In this document: piece by piece, positions 55,742 through 64,000 of the stretch
Numbering within the stretch: the stretch's first letter is position 1
How the letters are laid out: every line of letters starts with the position of its first letter
Source of the DNA: Hawksworthiomyces lignivorus
Lineage: Eukaryota > Ascomycota > Sordariomycetes > Ophiostomatales > Ophiostomataceae
DNA: 64,000 nucleotides
Reading direction: 5' to 3'
NCBI GenBank assembly: GCA_002917075.1
Contig: NTMA01000014.1
Location: forward strand, 186,001 to 250,000
Notes under the pieces: generated by a model
The model's database searches: none
Seen by the model: the letters and a program-made list of their open reading frames with translations, nothing else
What the model was told of the DNA's origin: nothing
Position numbers and translations under genes: made by a program

Positions 55742-58715
55742 ATGGCTTCGGAAAACTTGCTGCGAAACCACATCGGGCCGCACGAGGAAGGAATGCCGGT
55801 TCTCCAGGAGAGTGGAGGTCCATGGACAGAAGACGACACGGCAACCCCACCTAATAGCTACCCGACGACTGCGGACTCGCCCTCGCCGCCGACGCGGAAT
55901 GTGATCAGATCGAGAGGGCACGGCAGACGTCCGTCCTCTGCACCGCCAATGTACTGCGCCGTGTCTACATTTTGTTTTTCTCCCTTGCAGGATGGCTATA
56001 TCCGCTTGCTCCGACTAATGCCGTATCTCGACGAACATTCGCCGATACAATGCCAGCTCTTCGACTATCCTCTGCTAGATTCGGGAAAAAGGACTCATCT
56101 CTACGAGGCTTTATCCTACGTTTGGGGCTCTACAGAACGAACTCGCTCTATTTCTGTAAATGAGGGTCATCTGCGCGTCACGGAGAATCTTTACACGGCA
56201 CTATCACGTCTTCGAGATCGTTCTCTTCCACGAATCCTATGGATCGATGCCATTTGCATCGACCAAAACAATATTGAAGAGCGGAATCGCCAGGTTCAGT
56301 TTATGGCAAGGATCTATGCTAGGGCAAGTTGTGTAATCGTTTGGCTTGAAGAGATGACACTGAGTAGCAGCCCGTTGGACCAAAGGGCCACAACCGACAG
56401 CGATCGTGCGCTCGAAGTAATAAGCAAAGCAGCCACAGAAGACCGGTCCGTGGTATTGTCAGAAAACGACCAACAAGCAGTTCTCAAGCTACTTCAACAC
56501 TCGTGGTTTCGACGCATCTGGGTAAGACATCACACGATCATGGAATCGGTACACGGTAATGACAAAGTTGTATCAGGTCCTTCAGGAGGTTGCTGCTGCT
56601 CGGCACGTCCTGATTATGTCTCGTTCCACAGAGATCGACGGACACGCGTTCTGCTTGGGTTGGAACGCGTTGAATCTCACGTCTAACGAATCAGCCATGC
56701 AGAGTCGAGTCGATTCGACGATCTACCTTATAAAGAACGCAGTTCTCCGACCTAAATACGTGACGAGTCACTCAGATAGGTTCTCGCTCCGTATACAACC
56801 TCTCGGAGAGCTGATAGATATGTACCACGACCGTGAAGCTAGTGACCTCCGGGACAAGGTTTACGCATTGCTTGGCATGAGCTCTGACCTCCCAGTTGGC
56901 ATAACGCCTAACTACGGCAGACGGTGGAAAGATCTCTTTTGTCATCTTATCAAATCTCTTATAGGTGAACAAGCAACTGTGGAAACGTGGGACAAAGAAG
57001 ATACGAGTGAACAAGCAACTAAGAAGGAGGAGATTGCAATAATCAAAAGCAAGTGCTGCGTTCTTGGCAAAGTATCTGAGAAAGATGATATCCGAGGTAA
57101 CGGACAGCGCGTGGACATTACTTGGAAAAGTCATGTCAGCACACAGGGGAAACGGAGCTCTCATTTCACCTTCCCAGCCTCAGCGAGACCCATCCAGGTA
57201 GGGGATGCCGTTTGTCTTCTGAAAGGAGCGTCGAAGCCTACAATCGTCAGGCCAGGCATTGGTTATTCGGATATTATAATGATTACAGTTCCCCTAACAG
57301 ACGATTCACAGCCTACGAGCATCAAATGGCTGGAACTTTTACGATCAATCACAATATTTCCAAATAACATACTACTTGTCTGGGACTGGGGTGTATCTCA
57401 AGGCGTGTCGCCAGTTGGAGAAGACTATAAACGCCTCATCAGCAGTCGAGAGAGGTCCAAGTGTACAAAGATAAAGTGTAGATGCCAAGATTGTATGGAC
57501 AAATGGAATTTCGGACTATTGTTAAATGAAATGGAAAGATATAAAGAGGCAGGAAAGAATCTCAGAGAGGCCGTGGAATATTATGGAACAGTGGGTAATA
57601 GTCACGGCCTTTGGAGAGATGCAGATGAGGGGACACTGAGGATAATGGACTTTCTATTCATCGAAGACAAGGGTGTCGTCATCGAGGCAAAGTGTAGAGA
57701 CGGTTGGACACCGTTGTCATGGGCCGCCGAGGACGGGCACGAGGTCGTCGTGCAGCTACTGCTCGACAAGGGCGCCGCCGTCGATACGAAGGATCGGTTC
57801 AGCCGGACGCCGTTGTCGTGGGCCGCCAAGAACGGGCACGAGACCGTCGTACAACTGTTGCTCGACAAGGGCGCCGCCGTCGATACGAAGGATGGAATCA
57901 GCCGGACGTCGTTGTCGCGGGCCGCCGGCAACGGGCACGAGACCGTCGTACAGCTGCTGCTCGACAAGGGCGCCGCCGTCGATACGAAGGATGAGTTCAG
58001 CCGGACGCCGCTGTCGTGGGCCGCCGAGGACGGGCACGAGGCCGTCGTACAGCTGCTGCTCGACAAGGGCGCCGCCGTCGATACGAAGGATGGAATCAGC
58101 CGGACGCCGCTGTTACGGGCCGCCGAGAACGGGCACGAGGCCGTCGTGCAGCTGCTGCTCGACAAGGGCGCCGCCGTCGATGCGGAGGATAGGCGCAGGC
58201 GGACGTCGTTGTTACGGGCCATCGACAACGGGCACGAGGCCGTCGTGCAGCTACTGCTCGACAAGGGCGCCGCCGTCGATGCGGAGGATAGGTACAGGCG
58301 GACGCCGCTGTCGCGGGCCGTCGGCAACGGGCACGAGGCCGTCGTGAAGCTACTGCTCGACAAGGGCGCCGCCGTCGATGCGAAGGATCGAAACAGCCGG
58401 ACGCCGCTGTCGTGGGCCGCCGGCAAAGGGCACGAGGCCGTCGTGCAGCTGCTGCTCGACAAGGGCGCCGCCGTCGATGCGAAGGATAGGCGCAGGCGGA
58501 CGCCGCTGTCGCGGGCCGCCGGCAACGGGCACGAGGCCGTCGTGCAGCTACTGCTCGACAAGGGCGCCGCCGTCGATGCGAAGGATGAGGACAGCCGGAC
58601 GCCGCTGTCGTGGGCCGCCGACAACGGGCACGAGGCCGTCGTGAAGCTGCTACAGATACATGCCAGCACCGCTACTGCCTCAGTGGCTTCTACGATGCCC
58701 CATGATGCCTCATGA
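55742..58715 (+). CDS. HET-domain protein with a C-terminal ankyrin array
   Basis: The CDS is join(55742..56521, 56577..58715), 972 aa. The 55-nt intron (GTAAGA...TATCAG) splits the conserved WFRRIW/VLQEV in phase 0. The HET domain spans about 95-270 with its hallmarks YEALSYVWGS (121-130), RILWIDAICIDQNN (164-177) and WFRRIWVLQE (255-264). A middle region of about 360 residues follows and contains DLRDKVYALLGM. From about residue 635 there are nine complete ankyrin units plus a tenth, truncated one; each is 33 aa with the core GHEAVVQLLLDKGAAVDAKD, nearly identical in protein and DNA. A short cap (about 20 aa) ends the protein. HET proteins trigger programmed cell death on meeting non-self; the repeats are the likely recognition part. 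The start could also be the in-frame ATG 55949. Confidence 0.88.
57735..58670 (+). repeat. Tandem array of ten 99-bp ankyrin-coding units
   Basis: The word GGGCACGAG recurs exactly every 99 bp, at 57735, 57834, 57933, 58032, 58131, 58230, 58329, 58428, 58527 and 58626. Units differ mainly at a few codons just after the shared GCGAAGGAT or ACGAAGGAT and in the two residues after TPL. The last unit breaks off into a short unique tail. Confidence 0.95.
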
Positions 58716-60656
58716 TGATTCGTTCGTCGAGTCGATGGATAGGATCCTCTTAATTCTAATTCGGATTTGTCCTCCCTTTCAGGGCTAGGAGGCCGTGTCA
58801 ATATATACACGTAGTAGCCCTTTTGTGGCTAAGTTCCAGCATTTTCTAGAAGATTCTCTAATTTGTCAGAGACTGTCCCACTTTCTGCCTATTTTCATGT
58901 TCTCACTGCATCGGGCCCTCCGAATTCGTTCTATAATCCGAACTTGCGAGTCACTCGTTAAGGACTGGTCTGAGCGATTGGTAAGTAAGAATGCCAGAGG
59001 CTGTCGGAGCCTGCTCGAGAAGTCGACAATAATATCAATGGAGTATGTACAAGTATGTAATGTATGTAACACTGGTCTGTGTCGGGCCTATGTAGCGACC
59101 GTCCCAGCGGCTAAAGTTTTGGCGGGTCGAACGACCACTGATAAAGAATGGGTCATTCAGGCCCGCAAGACGCCCATGAAGCTGTGGCACCGCGGCTAAG
59201 GCTGGGGCAGCTCACTTACCGCTGTTTGGCCACGCTCGGCCAGTATGTAAAGCGACGCAGCTAAATGTTTGCAGTTTCGGTCAGAATACCCTGTGCAGCG
59301 TCTAGCTGAGGGACTATGACTGTGTCCGATACGAAGCCATGGAAGAGGAAGGGAGGGCAATAAACCTAGAGCACAATGATTATTATTACTAGCAGTGAGG
59401 TAAACAGCCCGGTTTCTGCTCTTGTTGGGCATTGCTCCCAGATACCTCTCCCCTACAGAAGAATCCTGCATAGCCACAAAAGCTACAGCTTATCCTGCAG
59501 TGGCTAAAAAAGTTAACTCAAAATCTAGCGACACCCATTTCTTCGACTTCTACTGTAATTTGGCTGTCGTGTTAAAATAATAGTAGCGATACTTGGGAGA
59601 TTTTTGGCCACTAGTTCCAGTCTGGCGCCGGAATTGGTCCTCTACAGCGACATGTGAATTACGACTGGAAGTAATGAGCAGGTTCGGGTGGTGTGACCAA
59701 GGCGAATTGGTCAGGAACGACGATTGTAGGAATCGTACAAAGTGGTATTCAAAATCATCCTGGTCATCCACATGCACCATACTCCGCACATCACTGCGTG
59801 ACTCAATATTGAGATAATACTAGCGAGACTACATAGCAACAGTGTTGACCAATCATTTATGCGCATTAGCAGAGCATCCAGACCGCGCCGCCGGTAACGC
59901 CTATATTGATTCTTGGGACAAACCACGGCCGTCTACAATCAGGGTACTTTGATTATTCTCATTTCGTGTCTGGTGCCTTTAGAAGAGCTCTCGCATGGGG
60001 ACCCCGAGCTTTCTACTGCCATGAAAAAGAAAAAAAAATTTACCTACGCTAGCAGAGATTTCGTGAGAACTGCCGAAAGCAATAAAACGTGGAGGAATTT
60101 GGGGATTTCGGTGCAGAGTTGGAGATGACAGTGTCACGGAATTCATTTTTCAGAGGCTTATCCCAGAAGAAGACAAGATCACCAATTCTCTGGCTTGGCA
60201 GTGGTTGTGGCCGCCGCTGATGGATCCATCCGCAATCCGGATTCCGAGAGTCTCGACCCGCTTCATAGACGCTAAAAGTTTCTTCCCCCACAGGGTTTTT
60301 TGCTGGAGTTGTGCGGGGACAAGCAAAACACAGCTGGGGTCGCGATCTGATCTCCGTCTTGGAGCACTCTCTCCGCAACCACACCGACGAACTCGTCAGC
60401 CTTTTGGTTCTCAGAGTGGCAAGGTTGGGTCACGCTTCTGCAGCTACGGCTACAAACGCATGGGGGAGAAGCGACGCGAGACTCCATAAAAAGACTTATA
60501 GCGGTAATGATCTGCTCGGTCCCAGAGTCTTATATTCTGCAGTCTTCGACACGAGGTCGTCTCTCTTTTTCTTCTTGATCCTGCTCCTGACTACCTCGAG
60601 ACGTCTTTAAGAAGCCATCCCCATCAACTTGTCTTCTTCGTTTCAGATCATCAAGT
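58716..60656. other. Intergenic spacer between the HET gene and the permease
   Basis: 1.9 kb without a credible gene. The last few hundred bases are the promoter and leader of the permease. One CTTATC (reverse of GATAAG, the core site of nitrogen GATA factors) lies at 60159-60164. A TTTCAG acceptor just before the ATG hints at a 5'-UTR intron. Remaining open stretches look random. Confidence 0.5.
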
Positions 60657-62230
60657 ATGGCTACCAACAACGACAACATCGCGGCTGAGGAGCGCCTGTC
60701 CGTCGAGAAGGCTGACCTCCCGGTGTACAACGAGACTGTCGTCGCGGAAAATGCGCTGCCCAGCATCGACCCGGCGCGCGAGCGCCGGGTGCTGCGCAAG
60801 CTGGACATCTTCATCGCGCCCGTCGTGGTGCTGATGGAGCTGCTGAGCAACCTCGACCGCGGCAACATCGGTTACGCCGCCAGCCAGGGCATGACTGCGG
60901 ATCTCAAGCTCGTGGGCAGCCAGTTCAACATCGCCGTCAGCATCCTGTTCGTCACCTACATCACCATGGAGTTCCCCTCGGCCCTGTTCGTCAAGTGGAT
61001 CGGCTTCCACCGCATGATTCCCGTCTGCGCCGTCATCTGGGGCACCATCTGCATGTGCACCGGCTTCTGCCACAACTTCGGCTCGCTGGTCGCTGTCCGC
61101 CTGCTGCTCGGCGCGGCTGAGGGCTGCATCTTCCCCAGCCTGAGTCTGCTCCTGCTGAACTGGTACAAGCGCGAGGAGCTTGCCAGCCGCATCACCTTCA
61201 TCTGGGGTGCCGCCGCCCTGAGCGCTGCCTTTGGCGGTCTGATCGCCTATGGCGTCCTGAACATGGACGGTATTGCAGGCTATGCCGGTTGGAGATGGTA
61301 AGGCTGCCCCCCCGCCCCCCCCTTCTTCCTCCTCCCTTCCCCCCCTTTCTCTCACTGGCCACGTGGATGACTAACCTCCTTTGTCATAGGCTCTACATCA
61401 TCGAGGGTCTCATCACCATCGTGTTTGCCTTTGCCTGCTTCTTCTTGATCCCCAAGAACTACGAGTCGGCCTACTTCCTGAACGAGGACGACAAGAAGGT
61501 GATGCGCATCCGTGCGGAGCAGACCGAGGCCTACTCGGGCGGCGACGGCCACTTCAAGATGGTCGACCTCAAGCTGGCGCTGGCCGACACCAAGGTCTGG
61601 GTCAACGCCCTGTGCCAGATGAGCTGCACGACCATCACGTACGGCTTCGGCACGTTCCTGCCGCTGATCATCGAGGAGAGCTTCCACTACTCGGTCGCCG
61701 AGGCGCAGTACCTGACCATCCCCGTGAACCTGTGGGGCGCCATCATCTACGTCGGCGTGGCCATGCTGGCGGACAAGTACAGCAACCGCTTCCTGCCGCT
61801 GGTCATGTGCGCGCCGCTGATGATGTGCGGCTACGCCATCCTGCTGTCGGACGTGTCCAGCAACGCCAAGTACGGCGCCACCTACCTGATCAGCACCGGC
61901 ATCTACATCTGCGCCGGCATCAACTTCGCCTGGCTGTCCGCCAACTCGGCCCCCGACGGCAAGCGCGCCGCCAGCGTCGGCATCCAGCAGAGCATCACCC
62001 AGCTGGCCGGCGTCGTCAGCGGCCAGATCTACCGCAGCACCGCCGCCCCCAAGTACACCCTGGGCCACAGCTGGAGCTTGGGCTGCGCCTGCGTCGCCTG
62101 GTGCGGCTGGTGGGTCTACCGCTACATCCTCATGACCCGCGAGAAGAAGAAGCAGGCCCTCCGCGAGTCGGGCGCCGAGGACAGCAAGATCTTCAGCGAC
62201 CGCTCCGCCGACTTCCGCTATGTGTTTTAA
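60657..62230 (+). CDS. MFS permease, Dal5/allantoate (anion:cation symporter) family
   Basis: The CDS is join(60657..61297, 61390..62230), 493 aa. The intron (GTAAGG...GTCATAG) is in phase 2 and restores GWRWLYIIEG. About 12 membrane helices are visible with long polar ends. Family motifs are clear: RKLDIFIAPVVVLMELLSNL then DRGNIGYAA in TM1, FPSLSLLLLNWYKREEL, GWRWLYIIEG, TYGFGTFLPLIIEE and APDGKRAASVGIQQSI. Members carry organic anions such as allantoate, nicotinate, pantothenate or other vitamins and peptides with a cation; the substrate cannot be assigned here. A single GATA-type site upstream would fit nitrogen control but is weak evidence. It is a complete, intact permease. Confidence 0.9.
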
Positions 62231-63199
62231 GCTTATATGTGGTGGTTTATTACGCAAAAAAAAGCGGCGAAAGCCTGCGTTGGCGACCAGCAGACCTGTA
62301 TATAGAAATGTTATTTGGCCAAGAATTATGCACAGCCTCGCGAAATCTTGTTTGATTGTATACAGACGGCACTTGCAGTTCTGATTTACAAGTTCTCATT
62401 CACAAGTTTCACATTCACAAGTCCAAATTCATAAGTTCTCTCATTCACCGCAAGTTTTCATTCACAAAGGTCATGATTCTATGTTTACACTGAGCCAAGA
62501 CAGAAAGGCTACAAGCATCCGAAGAAGGAAGAAAAGAGCCTTGCAGCTCAGATAATCCGCAAACTTGAGATGACAGCTGGGCCGTTGCTCCATAAGCATG
62601 GGCTGCTCTTTTTCGCTAGCTGAAAGACGCGCCACGTGTAGAAATGAAACTTGAAGAGACATAATTTTCCTGTTTTCAGTAAAAGTTATAATCTGACTTG
62701 CATGGTTCAAGCAAAAAGTGGAGTGGTGGCGAGTGGAATCAAGTTTCCGCGAGCCTCGGGCTACTCTCGCTAATGGTTCAAGCTAATTCATATAAGTTCT
62801 CCTAACTGCTAATTATTATATTTATAAGGATTGTGTTATACGCCGCTGCCGCATTTGTCTTGGCGGGAGAAATGAAGAGGCCGAACCGGCCTGGAATGCG
62901 TCTTTGCTCGAGGACGGTTTTATAAAAATCCCCAGATTACTCCGCCCGAACGGACTGCTGCACCCCGTATTCACATGTTGTTGGAGCACACCAGAGAAAA
63001 TTTAGTTAACGTGCCGTTGCATTGTTGGTGCTATGTATGTACATGGAAGCATGCAGCCTTCCTCCACACGCGATCTCCTTTCTTCCGAAAAATACCACGA
63101 GATGGGCAACCATCTTTCCATAAAATGAGCCACCCCCCACCCCCTGGCCGGAGCAAGGGAGGCCCTCTCGCGTGCCTCTCTCTCCTCTCTCAGGGCCTA
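62231..63199. other. Convergent spacer with short degenerate repeats
   Basis: 970 bp between the permease and the esterase 3' ends. A stretch at 62380-62470 holds repeated ATTCACAAGTTCTC-like words. The rest is AT-rich and shows no gene. Confidence 0.55.
62380..62470 (+). repeat. Degenerate tandem repeat (about 14-bp unit)
   Basis: Five or six copies of a word near ATTCACAAGTTCTC follow one another with small changes (ttacaagttctc, ttcacaagtttc, ttcacaagtcc, ttcataagttctc, ttcaccgcaagttt, ttcacaaagg). They begin 150 bp after the permease stop, so they probably lie in its 3' UTR. Function unknown. Confidence 0.55.
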
Positions 63200-64000
63200 T
63201 TAGAAGCTGTGAAAGGCCTTGCGGCGCAGCTCGACGGCGGCCCGGGAGGCTTCGCAGGGGGTCATCTCGAAGCCGTGGGGCACGCCGTAGAAGACGTGGA
63301 AGTCGAACTCGACCTTATCGCGGGCGAGGCGGGCGGCGAACTGGGTGTTCTCCTCGAGGAAGAGGTCGAGGCCGCCGACGTCGATGTAGGAGCTGGGCAG
63401 GCCGGCCAGCGACGCGGCGCGGGCGGGCACGGCGTAGCGCCAGCTGGCGGCGTCGGCGGGGGCCCTGGCGAGGGCGGCGGCGGCGGCGACGGCGTCCTGG
63501 GTGGCGGGCGCGCCGGCGCCCAGGTAGGCGGCCCAGCCGAGGGCGTTGTGCTCGCAGCTCCAGGTGAGCAGCGGGCGCAGGGCCCAGCCCTCGTCCTGGG
63601 TGTTGGCGCCGGCGTGGCGGGCGCCGACCGGCGGGTGGGCCTGCACGGTGCGGTCGTCCAGCATGGGGTAGATCATGACCAGCTTGGCCACGGGCGGGCT
63701 GAGGCCGCGGTCGCGCGCCATCAGGCCGACGCCGGCGGCCATGCCGCCGCCGGCAGACGCGCCGGTGACGGCGATGCGCTTGGCGTCGATGCCCAGCTCG
63801 GCGGCCCGGGTCGACATATATGTCAGCGCGGCGTAGGCCTCCTCGAGGGCCACGGGGGCGGCCACCTCGGGCGACAGCTGGTAGTCCACGGCCCAGTACT
63901 GCAGGCCCATGGCGAAGGCCTCGCTGGCGATGGAGTTGCCCAGCAGCTCAATGTTGCCGCACACCATGCCGCCCGCGTGCAGGTACAGGGCGGCGGGCTG
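63200..64000 (-). CDS. HSL-type alpha/beta hydrolase (esterase), partial
   Basis: The frame is open to the right edge, so the N-terminus is missing; 266 codons plus stop are visible. The esterase shows an oxyanion-hole-like LHAGGMV at the window edge, where the family usually has HGGG or HGGGF. The nucleophile elbow is GASAGGG, the catalytic Asp candidate lies in VGGLDLFLEE and the His in GVPHGFE. Segment YWAVDYQLSPEV is the usual block before the core helices. This is the hormone-sensitive-lipase/acetyl-hydrolase group, which cleaves short-chain esters. It is GC-rich and ends convergently with the permease. The substrate is unknown. Confidence 0.85.
   Translation of the reverse strand, partial: QPAALYLHAGGMVCGNIELLGNSIASEAFAMGLQYWAVDYQLSPEVAAPVALEEAYAALTYMSTRAAELGIDAKRIAVTGASAGGGMAAGVGLMARDRGLSPPVAKLVMIYPMLDDRTVQAHPPVGARHAGANTQDEGWALRPLLTWSCEHNALGWAAYLGAGAPATQDAVAAAAALARAPADAASWRYAVPARAASLAGLPSSYIDVGGLDLFLEENTQFAARLARDKVEFDFHVFYGVPHGFEMTPCEASRAAVELRRKAFHSF

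Noticed and set aside
55949..55988. Possible 40-nt intron (GTACTG...TTGCAG) near the start of the HET gene
   Set aside because: Splicing it would shift the frame, while unspliced sequence reads on through FSPLQDGYIRLLRLMP, which fits the HET family.
57673..58347. Arg/Cys-rich shifted-frame ORF in the ankyrin array
   Set aside because: Same cause: a shadow of the repeat in another frame, with no independent support.
57602..58810. 402-aa antisense open frame across the ankyrin array
   Set aside because: The 99-bp unit is a multiple of three and GC-rich, so frames open on both strands by repetition. The sense frame carries the HET and ankyrin signatures.

Overview
The window is nuclear DNA of a filamentous ascomycete (Pezizomycotina, most likely Sordariomycetes). 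Genes carry short introns of about 55-95 bp with GTRNGY donors, CTRAC-type branch points and YAG acceptors. Coding regions are GC-rich inside AT-richer spacers. Typical fungal families are present: a grainyhead/CP2 regulator (CSP-2 type), a HET-domain ankyrin protein, a SesB-type NLR-like gene, a DUF6601-type membrane protein and a Dal5-type permease. I could not fix the order or genus from sequence alone. Exon coordinates were worked out by hand from splice signals and reading-frame continuity.

Layout. 1-7.87 kb: no convincing gene; its right part is a long pyrimidine-rich leader region. 7.87-10.69 kb (+): csp-2-like regulator, whose first coding exon is 14 nt. 11.6-13.4 kb (-): unrecognised 591-aa protein. 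15.8-18.1 kb (+): translation factor eIF2A. 20.1-21.7 kb (+): FucP-like sugar/H+ symporter. 22.0-23.1 kb (-): DUF6601-like membrane protein. 24.8-27.0 kb (+): ribosome-biogenesis factor RRP14/SURF6. 27.8-29.1 kb (-): VPS74/GOLPH3. 30.5-34.6 kb (-): a broken hydrolase-NTPase (NLR-like) gene with in-frame stops explained by single C:G to T:A transitions. 37.2-38.4 kb (+): secreted, cysteine-rich, probably GPI-anchored protein. 38.6-39.6 kb (-): 319-aa protein built from an internal duplication. 40.3-41.9 kb (-): purple acid phosphatase. 45.2-46.4 kb (+): unrecognised protein. 46.6-48.4 kb (-): membrane-attached alpha/beta hydrolase. 49.65-50.6 kb (+): HNH-type zinc/nuclease-like protein. 50.9-52.3 kb (-): four-TM protein with an acidic tail. 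54.5 kb: tRNA-Asp(GTC). 54.7-55.3 kb (-): doubtful small gene or remnant. 55.7-58.7 kb (+): HET domain plus ten nearly identical 99-bp ankyrin units. 60.7-62.2 kb (+): Dal5/ACS-type permease. 63.2-64.0 kb (-): HSL-type esterase running off the right edge.

There is no biosynthetic cluster or operon-like unit. The left half and the GC-rich islands are housekeeping genes: translation (eIF2A), nucleolar assembly (RRP14) and Golgi glycosyltransferase retention (VPS74). The 30-60 kb part mixes these with accessory loci of the kind fungi use for self/non-self recognition: the inactivated NLR-like gene and the HET-ankyrin gene. AT-rich gene-empty blocks lie beside the NLR relic (34.6-37.2 kb) and at 41.9-45.2 kb. 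The most interesting signals are the transition-driven death of the NLR-like gene, the homogenised ankyrin array of the HET protein, and several lineage-type proteins of unknown function.
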